A stretch of DNA of 64,000 nucleotides from Cinclus cinclus (lineage: Eukaryota; Chordata; Aves; Passeriformes; Cinclidae), in the NCBI RefSeq assembly GCF_963662255.1, contig NC_085049.1:61675158-61739157 (forward strand). Reading direction: 5' to 3'. The notes under the pieces were generated by a model. It worked only from the letters and a program-made list of their open reading frames with translations, searched no databases and was not told the origin of the DNA. Shown in pieces: positions 39,601 through 53,344 of this stretch (within the stretch, counting starts at the first letter, position 1; every line of letters begins with the position of its first letter). The position numbers were made by a program, and so were the translations under genes.

Positions 39601-42600
39601 AGCATAATTGAAACCACAATTTCAAGTAATGTAAAAATACATTTGATCATCAGAAAAGCTCCATGACAGTCTAATTGTCATTCAGAAGAATGACTGAATC
39701 TAGTTCAATTACTCAGCAAAGGAAGATATATCAAAGCACATGCAAAATCTTCCACAAATATTAGTGAAGTACATTTCCTTCCATTTGTCCCATAATATTT
39801 TCCTATTCTTCACACACCTGACTGTCTATTGCTCAAAGAGAAATTTCAGTAACATCATTAATCCATGGCCCAATCCAAACACTGCTAACATCAATAGGAG
39901 GATAGATTCCCATCTCCTTCACAGGCTTTTGATGTGGCCTCATTGCCTTTCTGTAGAATATTTAATGCAATGCCTCGATTATTTGAGAAGCTGTTTCATT
40001 TGCTTACCTGTTTGTTTTAAAGTGTATCAAAGGGACCCCAAAGCATTAGGAAGATTCATGCTCTTTATTTCCAGCCTGCTGCTCTCAGGTCATTTTGGCA
40101 AGTACAGCACTAGAGGCAACTACACAGTAGCTGTTGCAAAATGCAAGCAACCATACAAGAAAGTTTGAGAAGCAGAGGCAGTACTAGTATCACTGCGTTT
40201 ATTTGAAACTTTCTGTTACATTTCTTAATATCAAGTTTAAAATCAGAGCAGGAAAGAGATGCAGGACACAGGGAAAAAAAGGAAAAATTAAAATATTCCT
40301 TCCTTCTTAATTCTGAAGCAAAACCAGGTGTCTGAGTCCCAAGTAGAACTAAAAATGCTATCAGAAGTATCAATGACATTTCTGTAAGCAGGTAAATGAC
40401 TTCAAGGAGTGGGGCCAGCTTCTGACTCTGCCTGGGATTACCTCCTAAACACCATTTGTGTGTTTCTTGCTTTCTCCAACATCTTTTTCATGTCTCACCT
40501 GAAAAGACTGCAAGCCCTCCACTACTAACTTGGTTTTGGACAGCCATTTAGACTAGTGCAATTCCAATATAATTCCCAATCTCTAGGTTTTCTGTAACAC
40601 AAGCAATAGCAATAAAAATAACAAAAGCAAAACTTCCGCCACAGTTATAGTTTTCTGAAGATAAATGAGCAGCAGGAACACTCAGAGTAGAATAACATTT
40701 TCTTAAAATCTAGCAAAGGATTCAAATAGTAATCACTTGAAATTTGAAACCCCCTTTTACTTTTCCTAGTTATGTGAAATATGTATTAAAGTCTTCAGCT
40801 TTGGAAGATGCATTTGGAATCTGTACACAGAACTGTCAAAGAATAAACTGTATGAAACAAATACAATTTTACCTTTCTGAATTTTTCTCTGTTCTCCCAT
40901 TAATCACATTGAAAATATTCCCTGTTTCTAAAAGGGCAAAAAATAAATATATATATCATTTAAAAGCTAATGCACACGATTAATTAGATGGTGCTGTTGC
41001 AAGAAAATCTCAATATCAAACTTGTGCCTTCTGTGACACACAGAAGCCAGCTTTCTAAAGACAAATTTCAACATGACCTTATTTTTCACCCTACCATTTT
41101 TGCCAAGGGTAATTCCTACCATTGAGACAACTTAATGATTTATTACGTTATTCTTCACTTTAATTTTTTTTTCCTGATCAAAAATCCATTAACATCCACT
41201 AAATAATTTGGGTGATAAAATTACTTTTATACTACACAACAGCAAGAGCTATCAGTTTAAGGAATTTTTACTTACTGTTCTTTTCTGGAACACTGCAGAT
41301 GGCAGGATGTAAGACAGTTCTGCACTCAGTTCAGTATCCTAATGATTCTCACATAGGAACATTTTTGTTTTGTTTTCCTTTCATGTTTAGCAGAAGCCTG
41401 TAGTGATAACACAATGAATCAAAGCTTGGGTTTACTGGCTCAGTGCCCTAATGGACAAGGATTACTCATTAACAATTCTTTCTTTGCGAAACTCTCCAAA
41501 CATGGGCTGTATTAAAATGTTGTGAATTCCAGCCTGACCATCAGCACAGATATTTGCACAGAGCACAGAGATGCTCATTAATACTCTGATCGGGTGCAGA
41601 GGAGAAGTTAACTCAGACAGTGGGCTGATAACACCTTGTTGCTAATTATAACACCTTCCTTGCGCATGTACGTTTTTATGACATCCTCAACCTGTTTGTC
41701 TTTCCCATCCAAAGAGCCCAGATGTTATTCCAAGACATAAACTTGATGTTTATTTTTTATTTATTTTTATTCTTTTACTTGCTCTTTTTCACGCTTTTTA
41801 GGGAGTCTGAGCATTACACCAAGTACTGAAGCAGAATAGGCTATAAATTACAGCATCACAGGGATGTGAGGGCATTAAAGTTTAATTCCTGTATCTGCAA
41901 CTATCTCTAAAAAACTGCATCATTTTGATTTGGGCTCATCACATAAAGCTTTAGACAAGAAACTGAGGCCCCTAATTTTAAATCTATCAGACTTGTGCAC
42001 TAGTTGTGCACAGGGGGAAAAAATTGGTACATGTAGATGGAAAAACACATTGTTGAGTGGGTTGTACTCTATCTGAAAATGCTGATGTGTTGTCACTGAC
42101 AGAAAGGGACCTTGAACTACCACATCTCTCCATTTACCCTGCAGAGGAAATTCAAGTGAAGAGGAATGGACTGAGGCTGTTTTATTTCAACATCCCACCT
42201 ACACAGGAAGCATAATAATTCCCTGGTTTGCATTGCTAAACATATCCAGAGGGCATGAGTTGATCTGGCAGTGGTACCGAGACAAATCTCAGTCAGAGGA
42301 GACTACTGACAGCATCACTCATGGGTAGTGAGTTCATGATTGCCACACAGCATATGATGTCTGTCCTTCCCTACATATTTGCACTGCCTGAGCAAGGCTG
42401 AATACACAGAGACACAGGCTGTGCCTCCTACTTGAGCAAAGAGAGGCACTGGGCAGCACAGACAGTCCTTTCTCTGAGGAAGGTGAGAGCTGCTGGCCCT
42501 AAAATCACCAAGAATAAAATTCCTTTACTTTTAAAATTCCTCATTTTAAGAGAAAAAGATTGCCCTTTGAAAATGTATATTAATCCTCAAGCTTTTAGCA

Positions 42601-44417
42601 GGGAAACTCAATTCTCTATAAATTCTTTATACTTCTCATGAAAATATTATTAATAATGAGTCTCTTTTATGTGTTCTGTCCCTTGCAAATTCACCTGGTA
42701 GCCACCCAAACACTTGTGGTGGGACAGATTTCTGCAGAGAGCAATGGGAGAATGATGCCATAAGGCTGTCACTGGACACTAACTCCCAAGGGTCTACTGT
42801 TTCCAGGGATTTATGCCTACAGCTCATTCCAGCAGGCATTGGACATTTCTGATTTCTGACTCTCTGAACACCATCTTGCTCCTGTAAACGAGATTTTTGT
42901 TTGACAAATTCATGTTTAGCAAAATCAGCAATGTACTTTCAAATAAGAGCATTCTTCCAAAACAACCTTACCCACAGGAGACAGGTGGTCTCTTCAACCC
43001 AGCATGCCAACAGCCCATCTACACTTTCCACTGTATGTCCACTCCAGTGGTGCCCAGAAAACACATGCCAAAAAAACACTTTATTTGGTCATCTTGAGGC
43101 CAGTGATGGGTTTTGTCCCACACCAGAAGAAAAAGCAGAAGGGAAGCCAAGAAGTCCAACAAATGTCATATTATGTCTCACAGAGCTTTCAGTCTCTTGA
43201 TAAGTTCCAAAGAGCTGAAATATCCTTTTCATCATTTAGCTTCCCACAGCATTGGCCTGATATAGTTAGTGGCACAGAGCAATTGCTTTTTAGAAGTCCC
43301 TAGAGAATACCTTTCAACAAATGTTCTTTCCCAAAAGACATTTTCCTTTGTGTGGATGTTGTTTGTCAGACAGCTAAGAGTTTAGCACAAAGGAAATGAA
43401 ATTTAATGCCCCTATTCACCAACACATTTGTTGCATTAAAACATTTTTCCTTTCCTTAAAATAATAAAGTGCAAAGTGGCGCTTTGTCCACCAATCTATA
43501 CATTCAAGATATTGTTGTAAAAAGCAAAGAAATAATCCACATGATCAAAAGAGGAGATGTTGCCTATAGCAATGACATGTGGCACTACTGGTTAAAGCCA
43601 GGTGTTCATATTTATTGTGGTTCATGTACAAATTAGAATTGAAGAGAAAATAATTGGAGCAAAACAAATATATCCTCTGTACTGTGTCGAGAGATTGCAG
43701 ACACAGCATCAGGGAAGAGAATAGAATGAGGAAATATTCAAACACAGATACTTACATATGGAATATCTTCTCTAAGATAACATTACATTCTATAATTTTT
43801 AAAATTTCAGAATGTTATCTGACATCCTGAAACTTTTCCAGACAACAGTAGCATTACTTCTGCAATTGACAAAGAGCATGTGTTCTATACTGCACCTATG
43901 CCATTTTCACCCCAAATACAAGTCCAGCAACAAAACCAGGGATATAGATAACATTCAGAGCTAGAAATTTTCTGCCTAGAAAATACTACTTCATAAACTT
44001 CACAGTCCATAAAAGAATGGGGGTGTTTGCCATAGCTCATTTGCTTCTCCTCCTGCTATTCCACATTTTCATCACTGAAATAAATGCCATTCCACACTTC
44101 CACTGACAAGGTACCTCATGGAAAGGAAAGACAAATCCTGGCAACAAAGTAGTTTGCTATCAAAAGTTTGGATGGGAAAAATGTAGTACAGAAAGAGATA
44201 AGGGGGAAAGAAGAAAAATGTAGGCTGGGTGTTCACCTTCAACATTTCCTTCTCTCCACATCCCAATGAATGCATCATCACACATTAAAAAAAACCCCAA
44301 AAATATTACACCCACAGATAACCAGTACCTGCTCCTTTTTGCTCAGAATTTTCTTCCAGCAGCTGAAAAGCTTACTGTCTACTCACAGCCAGTTTTCTGG
44401 AGCTCCAACAATGTCGC

Positions 44418-44690
44418 ACACATTGCAACTCTAGAACCATTCAGGCTGAAGAAAACCTCTAAGGTCAATGAGTCCTACCATTAACCCAGCACCACCAAAT
44501 CCATCAGTAAAACATGTCCATAAGTGCCACATCTACACAACTTCTGAATACCTCCAGGCCTCGTGACTCAACCACTTCCCTGGGCAGACTGTTCCAATGT
44601 TTGAAAACCCTGGTGGTGAAGAAAGTTTTCCTAATATTCAATCTCAACCACCCCTGGCACAGCTGGAGGTAGTTTCTTTCCTGCAGTAGA
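44418..44690 (-). mobile_element. CR1 LINE 3'-UTR fragment
   Basis: About 270 bp of the CR1 3' region in reverse on the plus strand. Markers are ACCATTCAGGCTGAAGAAAA, ATTAACCCAGCACCACCAAA, CTTCCCTGGGCAGACTGTTC and GTTTTCCTAATATTCAATCT. CR1 sense is the minus strand. It is old and diverged. Confidence 0.9.
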
Positions 44691-47600
44691 CAGTCATTAC
44701 CGCAGGGAAGGTAAGGAACAGATAGCTAGATCTCTGCCAATGGATTAATTTTTCTCTTCCCCAAGATGCAAAGGGAGAAACGTCCTGTCTTGCAAGTGGG
44801 GAAACATATCTTCTTGGCCTAGGGATTCCTGGGAACGTCTTGAGGCAGGCGGGAATTGCAAGAAGGAGTAGATCTGGTTTGGCTAACAGATAAATCAGTT
44901 TTTCCAACTGGCACCTGGAGCTGTCAATACCCTGAAAACACCTGAGCATTTCTGACAAAAGATCCAATTTTCAGCAGTCACAATGAGTGAAATACCTCGG
45001 ATCTGTGTTGATTTCCTAGGACAAGGGACAGGTGTCTTGACCAAGACCTACTTGTCCTCAATGACTTTTTTTTCTGTTCTTACATCTCCTGGAATGGATG
45101 GTACTCCAGACACCTAAGGATCATGTGAACTAAATTGTGCCTCAACACAGACCACCAGTATCAGCACAGAAAGTGTTCACAACATGACCATAAAGAGTTG
45201 CCACTAAACAGCAGTCACCCTCAGCTCTTCTTTCATCCCTGTGGCACGCCTTATTTATCATTGCTACCCAGAGGATACACATCTCTACACCACTTTGGGC
45301 CATGGTCTGTCTCCTCAAACCAGCCATTTCTTACTCTCAGGCACCCTCACCTTTTCATTTCTGGAAAGATGTCCAAGATTACCACAAGCTTACAATTAAT
45401 TTTATCATCGGAAGATAATTAAGCAATCTTAAAAGATACGGTTATGTAAAGGTTAAAGTAAGGAATGGGTGCAAAGTTTCAATAAATTAACTCTAATGTC
45501 TGTTAATCTTTTTTTATCTCCTGCATTTCAAAAGTAGAGAAATAACTAACATTAAGATCAGTTTAATTTGTTGAATAAGCCTTTCATTAATCAGAGCGTC
45601 TTCATTATAAGTTGCTATTTGATTATTCAGTTTCTGAGCACGGCAAAATTTATTCAATAATCTTATATTTTGACCTAATGAAATAATCTGTCTTAGTCAC
45701 TCGCATATTTTAAATGGAATGTCATGAAGGCTAAAATGACCACAGAATAATCTGTCCTAAGAGGGGGAATTCCTCCCTGGTGACAGGCAGTTAATTGTTA
45801 GCCAGCATGCTCTAGTGAGACCATAAATGTAAGATACCATCTCAGAGCTGCCTAGGTGCAAGAGGAGAGCTGACTAAATGTGGAATCAGCTACAGAATCA
45901 AATGTTAAGTAGGGAAAATTTTGTCTACTTCCCTCTAGCTGATTTGTGGTTTTCTATTAATAATTGCTGGTATTCCATGTTAGATTATCTCTCATTATTT
46001 TAAATTTTAATTAAGACACTGATATTGCATGTTCTTCCCCACCCTTACCCCCTTCTAGAGGTTACAAGTTCCTAAAGAAATCACAGCTCTAAATTAAACA
46101 TGTTGGTACAGTATTAGCTGATAAGAAGTGCTCCTCGGACTAAATATATACTTTATTCTTACTTTTTTTTTCTCTTGACATTTTGATGCTTTACAGTGTG
46201 ATAGTGATTGAGTTCAATAAGGGTTAGCCTTCATTTGTGTAAATATTTGGAAAGATAAAATTGTTAAGAAATGTTGATCTATTCCAGTAAATGAAAGCAC
46301 TGTCCTTTCATTAATGAGTAGTTCTCTTAAACTAAATGTCAGTGGTGACAAGTGAACTATTTTTAAGAAATAAATATTATAATATTTTTGGATGGGTTTT
46401 TGAATCGTTAAAATAATCACACTAAGTAAATTCATTCTGTAAACTTTTCAATCGCTACTTTTTTCTCATACTTTGTCTAGTGTCAAGGAAAAGACAGACG
46501 TTTAAAAGGACTAGTTCAGTATCTAGAAAGAGACCATTTTTTCCAGGAGGAATTGTAGACTAGACATCATATGAATGGAGTGTAAAGCATTGGAGGTGCA
46601 GGATGAGCTCGGCTAATGCTATCAGGCAAGGCACAGTCACTGTTTACCTCTTAAACCCTCAGTTCTATGATTTATTGTTCTAGAGGAGGCTCCACCATGC
46701 CCTGAAGCATTGCAGGCAGACAACTGCTCTCATTATTCATTGAGATGGAGGGCTACAGAGCCAGCATCAGAGGTACCAAGAGGCAAAGATGCCCAAGAGG
46801 TACCCACAGCAAAACCTGGGGCAATCTCCCCATCCTGTCTCAAGGAGTCCAGGACCAGCCAGGGAAAAACGGGAATACTGCACACACAGCAGCTGATGGA
46901 GATGTCCTTACATCTGCCTCCACATCCAGAAGTGAATATCGGATTCTGCTGTAAGTAATACTGCAGTGCTCAGTTTGGGAGAAGCTGCCTTCTTCCTTTG
47001 GCAAGGTGGGCACTTATACATCAAGAAGGAGCAGGAGCAGGACTGTTCCATGAGGGAATAAAACTGGAGCTAAGGACAGCTCCACAGTACCTGAGGGGCC
47101 ACGGTGCTGATAGCAACAGACCCAGGGGAGGCAACATGGTAAAACAGGATGAGAAACCACCCAGGGATCAACCAAGAGCAGCAGGAAGAGGTAGGGCCAG
47201 ATGGAAACACACTGCTTGCAGCATCAGCCCAAGGTCCTTCCAGCAGGAGGGGGAAAAACCCACTCATTAGCCAGGACATGAGAAGACATTACCAAACACG
47301 CTTCCAGAAATTTAACACAAACCACAACTAGAAGGCCAGGTTTGAGCTTAGACAGCTGAAACTCACCACCAGGCAAGGTTCCAGGTGAGGTTGATTAGGT
47401 TTTAAAACCTATTAATACCTCAGGACCCTAATGCAGAGCAGCTCTCAAAACTTCTGTTGACTCTTCCTTGCTCCCTAAGAGAATTTGGACAAAAAATGAA
47501 CTTGTGGCAGGCAAGAGGAGTAGCAGCAGGACTAGACCTTCAACTTGCACAGAAAATACTGAGATATGTCACAAGTTTAGCTGAAGAGTACTCATGACTC

Positions 47601-50600
47601 CACACAGCTAAGAGATGAAAGGGACTGGAAATTAGATAATTTTGGGTCTTGGGTATAGCTATTTCTAAACTCAGAAAATGTACCAGGGCCCAGGTCAATC
47701 TGATTAGCTTCCACCTAGTAAAGAGTTGGTACTAAGGAAAGAAAGAGATTTGAACATCAAGGAAAAGTGTGGTCATTGAAGGGAAAGTTAATGGGGTATT
47801 GAACAACAGATCTTGGAATAATTAGTTTATTTTCCTTTCTTTTCTAATCTTCAGTTGACATCATTGCATTCTGAAAACAAATTACTTATCTTTTTAGAAG
47901 AAAGAAAATAAATGTGGTATAAAGCTTATTAAATTTAAATAACACATATCAGGAAATGGAGAGGTTACTTATCTCATAGCAGCATTAGCTTGGGCTCAAT
48001 CTGAACAAAAGCTTCATTTATCAATATCTAATCTGAATGCCAATTTTTGTCCAACATTTGGTCTGTGTCATCCCAAAATATGGGATCATTTGCATTGGCA
48101 GATCCCTTGTTTATGTCAAATCTCACCTGCCTGATGTATTTCATCTCCCCATGTCATCCCCAAACACAAAACATATAACAGAACCAGGCTATCTAGAGTA
48201 GATTGCATGCATGGGAAGTTTGTCTCGTTCTGTTTCTTGTCTTTTGTGACCCCCTCCAACAAAACCTTCACAAGGGAGGGAATCTTACAAATCTGTGAAT
48301 TTTAGGCATTAACTCTCTGAGTAGGTGTGTAAGATAAGAAAATTCACGAGGAAAAGGGGAAAAAATCAATTCAGAACATGGCAGCTCACCTATTCAGCAA
48401 CTTAAGTTGTTGTTCCACCCTATACACTGGCTCCTCACAAATATGGACACAGATTAGAGTTTTCTATCCTTTCCCTTGAGGGTTCCTCAAAATTCCACAG
48501 ATCTCCTCAAAATTCCGCAGATCTCTGAATTTACAAGCCTTCCACTAAAACTTGTATTTCCCTTGGTCAGTGGGGTTGCCTACCCAGAGAATGTGCTGTG
48601 CTCATAAGGAGATGGTCCTTTCTCAGCTGATAATCCATGGTGGAATAAATCCTCTCAAGCCTGCAGGATTCATTCCTATGTATCACAGCCAATTGCAGCC
48701 ATATTTGTATTTCTTGGACATAGAAACCGGTAACCACAATGGAAATGGGGAAAGGAAGGTGTTATCATTACAGAAATACCAGCTAGGAAGTTCTTCAGAG
48801 AAGTGACAGAATTGAGCAGCCAGCCCTGGTGCTAGCTCCTTTCTCCAGCAGGAACTAGCAAAGAACTGGGCTCCAGCAGGATTCAGGAGCCTTTCTACCA
48901 ACCTATTTGATGTACAGAACTGCTTAAGAAAAACATCACCAGTCCACATGAACCAGCTACCACGTAGCATGGAGAGTACAGTTCCAGTTTCTGATCTCTT
49001 AAATCTGAGTGGAAAATTAAAAGAAGACAGCAGCAATAATCGGAGCTGCTGTTCCAGTTATCGTGAGGACTACGACTAAGTCTTCAGCTGCAGCAAAATT
49101 ATACATGGATTTTTGGGGAGTGAGGCATGTATATGTCCATGTGTAATTGTTTTTATTTCTACTCAAAGGACAGAGAATCTCTACATGTGATTAAATTGAC
49201 ATCACCAACAACTGAGGGGCACACCCTATTCTTTTTCCAGTTGTCTTTCCCCATAATAGCTGCTGCTGATAAACTCAGCTGCAGAAGTGATGGAAACATC
49301 AATGGTAAAAAATACTGGAATAAAAGTATAACAGAATAACAGTGATTATTAGATGCAACTAATTCTTGTTCTAATATTATGTAATGTGTACCTTCAGAAA
49401 GTCATCCTCATGTAAACACAACAACAAAAGGGATTCCTTCCTGTATGCATGAAAACTACCCAGATACAGGAGGATGATTCTGTTTCAGATTGTGTCTCAC
49501 TAATGTGCAACTGCTAAACATGCATACTGCCAAATAAAAGATTAATAGAGGAGAAAAAAAAATGCATGTAGCCACATTAGTTTTTCAAAGCAGGATTTTT
49601 CTCCTGGATATGTGATAGCAATCTGAAAATGTACATAAGCCCTGAAACTGCATTATTTTTTTCTCCACATCCAGTTCATCCCAGAGAGAGCAAAGGAAGA
49701 ATAATACTTAGCTCTTAACACTTTCAATTTAGTTCAAGGGTGGTAAGTCAAAGTTAGAAAACGTGAGGGAACTGCTATTTTCCCAATGACAGAACTGTTG
49801 TTCAAATAGGTGATGAACTGTAACCTCAAAGTGTGCAAGACCTTTATGTCACTGCTATTGCATGATACTGTTTATATTCTAAGATACTTGCTCTGAAGAA
49901 ACGTTAAGTCTTAAATCTTTTTGGAAAACTGACAAAGCATAACCTTGTTGTATTGTAAAGCTGATCTATAAATGGAATTTGAAAAAAATACACCTCTCCT
50001 CAAACATTAAAAATATACAAAAATAAATTGCCTGAGAAAGAGGATAATTAATAAATATCAGAGACTTTAAATGAGCAGAACAGAAAAAAATAGTACTTCA
50101 AATTTTTTTACAACTCAGAGAACTGAGAGGTTATTTTCATATTTTCTAAATCTTCTTAAACTAGCAGAGTTGATACCCATTTTATCCGTTTAATCATTGA
50201 CTTGTTGCCTAACTTGTCTTGTTACCCAGGCCTTTTAAAGTCAACAGATAATAATATGAAATAAACAAAACCTTTGTCACTTATTCCTACATCAAGTTTT
50301 ATGTAACTCTCCTGAATATGAGTTGCAATAGAAACCTTTGAACAGCATGCCAGTAAAATGCACTGTATTGCAAAGGAGCTGATAAAATCTTGTTTGGAAT
50401 ACCATCAATTTATTCCAGGAATTAACTATAATTAACCAGATATTTTAGGCTTCTTGAATGTAACAAATCTCTGTTCTGTTAGTATACTGTTCCTTGCTTC
50501 TTCAGGTGGAAAATCTTGATCCATAATTGCCTGGATACAGTTTTTTGAGATTACCAGTAAAAGTGGGCAGAGACACATGATTTCTCTAATCAGAATGTCA

Positions 50601-50929
50601 GCCAGCAGGTGCTAAAATGAAATGAGACCTTGACTGCCTTTACACCTGACCTTGGATTATTTCAAGGCAATAACTCTGGTATGGAAAAAGCACTCTTTTC
50701 CTGTACCTATGCTTGATCTCTCCATTTAATTTCAGAATTCAACAGTATTTTAGCAATCTACTTCCCATCTGAGAGTTTTAGAAATTAATTCAAAATTTGG
50801 TATGTCCCCATTATTTGCCTTTAGATGGCAGACCATAACTCTGCACACTTCAGCCTGTTGAGGACTTGCATGGAAGAATATAGTGGGATATGGCCTGGAG
50901 AGAGAAGTGGTCCAGAAGAGCTGGTTAAT

Positions 50930-51970
50930 ATTCAAAAACCACCTCCTCCAAGTTAAAGAGCAGTCCATCTTTAAAGCATGAATCAAGAATAGTCATCGGG
51001 TGGCCCACATGGATGAACAAGGAGCTTCTAACTAAAGTCAAACATAGAGAAGCAGCGTAGAGGTGGTAAAAGCATTGTTACAGGATCCAGGAGGAATACA
51101 AAGCATGCAGAGATGGTGTTAGCAAAGTTAAAGCTCAGCCCATTGCACATGGCAAGAGATGTACGGGCCAACAAGGAAGACTTTTACAGGTGTATAAGCA
51201 GCAGAAGAAAAATTAGGGAAAATCTGAGTTTGCTGCTGAATGGAACAGGGTACTAGCTGGCAAACATAGATAAAACCAAGGTATTCAATGCTACCTTTGC
51301 CTCAGTCTTCACTGGTAAGAGCAGCCTCTAGGAATTCTAGGTACGTGAAACCAAGAAAGACTTGCCCTCCATGGAGTAGAATCAGTTTAAAGAGCATCTA
51401 CAGACTGGACATGAGTGGTCCATGGATTCTGATAGAATGGACTAAGAGAGAGATTTTTGATGTCTGGGAAAAAATCAAGCATCATTCTGGTCTTTAAGAA
51501 GGAGGGAATGAACCTGATAGCCTTCTATGACAAGACAGGCTTAGAGAACAAAGGCAGAGCTTGAACTTAGCAAGGGTTTCAGCACTGTCTTCACTGACAA
51601 AATCATAAAGCACATAATAGGTAAGTTCACAGTGAGTTTGATTTGAAACTGGCTAAACTGCTTGTCTCAAAGCTTTGGGATCAGCAGTAGGAAGCCCAGC
51701 TAGAGGAAGTGATCTGTGGTATATCTCAGGACTGAGAACTAAGACCAGCATACAGTCATTAATGACCTGTATGATGGGATGGAGCACACCCTCAACAGCT
51801 TTGCAGATTATGCAAAACTGGCAGGAGTGATTGGTAACTCACCATGCTGCCACTCAGAGGGACCTTAAGAGGTTGTAGAAATGACCTGACAGGTATCCTA
51901 CAAACTTCAACAAAGGGAATTTCAATTACTGCAGCTGGGGAGGAATAGCCCTGTGGAGTAGCCAAATTGA
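50930..51970 (+). pseudogene. CR1 LINE ORF2 (reverse transcriptase) relic
   Basis: A badly decayed copy of the CR1 ORF2 coding strand, on the plus strand. Recognisable islands include ATGAACAAGGAGCTTCTAAC (about 51012), GCCTCAGTCTTCACTGG (51299), and CTCAACAGCTTTGCAGATTA (51792), which aligns with the catalytic segment of the reverse transcriptase. The catalytic FADD has become FADY. Many stops and frameshifts are present, so it is inactive. The boundaries are approximate. Confidence 0.75.
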
Positions 51971-52521
51971 CCAAATTGACTGAGCATCTTTCACTAAGAC
52001 ACTAGCTACAGAAACCTATTTCTCCAAAAAAAATATAGCATCACTTAATAAATTAAAATATTAAGCCACAATTTGGGGAGAGCACCAGGTGTGGAAACTC
52101 AAACTCTACTCAAGTTTGGTGCACTTTAGTTACTCATTCTTAGATATTTCATAGTTTCCTGGGGGAAGCACTAACGAAAATATTACCAAAGGAAATGCTT
52201 TTCTTCCTAGTAGGGTTTGTCCCAGGTATTCCTGGTACAAAATCTGCATGTGTGGTGTGTTGGGCTGGAAGCCTTGCTGACCTTCAGCTCTTGAAGTAAT
52301 TTGATGGCTCAAGAAAACATTTTGTGCTATTGTTTTTCAAACTAATATGTTTCTGCTGTGTCCTCTGAAACCAATTCCAGCCATTGCCACAAACAGAGAA
52401 CAACCTGTTAACAAACTTCTCCTGTGTGCTTTTTTAAAGAGGCACATTTTTTGAGCAAAGTTTTTCCCAATAATTAGCATGAGTCAGCACCGTATCTTTT
52501 CTGAAAGATATAAAATTGCCC

Positions 52522-52690
52522 AAGAATCATAGAATCATAAAATTGTTTGGGTTGGAATGGACCTTTAAAACGCAATCTAGTCCACTCCCACTGCTATGAT
52601 CAGGGACATACTAAACTAGACCAGATTTCTCAGAGCCCCATCCACCCTGACCTTGAATGTTTCCTGGGCTGGGGCACCTACCACCACTGT
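52522..52690 (-). mobile_element. CR1 LINE 3'-end fragment with terminal octamer repeats
   Basis: It starts on the plus strand with AGAATCATAGAATCATAAAA, the reverse of the CR1 ATTCTATG-type 3' octamers, then GTTTGGGTTGGAATGGACCT. This marks a genuine CR1 3' terminus. The element is truncated or lost beyond about 52690. CR1 sense is the minus strand. Confidence 0.9.
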
Positions 52691-53279
52691 GGTGAAAAAG
52701 GAGGGGGCAAGAGGGGTGCATGGACAAAAGGTACAGCTCAAGGGCAGTGAAAGAGGGTTGGACTGGCAGCACTGATGCATAATGAGCTCCAGGCTTGGGA
52801 TACATCTTGGGAGAAAGAAGGAATTAGCTGAGGGTCTACTCCTTGTCTCAGGTAAATACCAAAGCAGAAGATGCCAGTTGACAAGGGGCATTTTAAGCTG
52901 CTCACAATTTTCCATTAAATTGGAATAGAAGTGGTTCCTTAGGAATAGTAAGACTGTGGATGAGGAAGCAGAAAAATTCTTGGATACACCAGATATTTCT
53001 CATGGTCTGACAATTCCTGTACCCAGGCAGCCAACAAGGGTGGGGGACAGAGATCCTGACTGCAGTTCCCATGCCAGCTTTGTCAGCAACTTTACCCTTC
53101 AGGCCCCTACAAGTGTGACAGTTTGCTGTGTGCTCTGGCAGAGCAGAGGGAGCAGGACAGGCCAGTATGGCCTTGACCTTTGGCCAGCCAGGGTAACATT
53201 TCAGCTGCCCACCAAGGACCGATGGCACCAGCCTCTGCTGCCAGGAACCTTGGCACAAAACCTGCCTCTTCCTAGAAAA

Positions 53280-53344
53280 AATGAAATGAAATGAAATGAA
53301 ATGAAATGAAATGAAATGAAATGAAATGAAATGAAATGAAATGA
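53280..53344. repeat. AAATG pentanucleotide microsatellite
   Basis: About 13 perfect copies of ATGAA in the intergenic region. They are uninterrupted, so probably polymorphic. Confidence 0.95.

Noticed and set aside
44644..44967. A 107-codon minus-strand ORF
   Set aside because: Its C-terminal end is in the CR1 fragment, and the rest has no recognisable content or exon signals.
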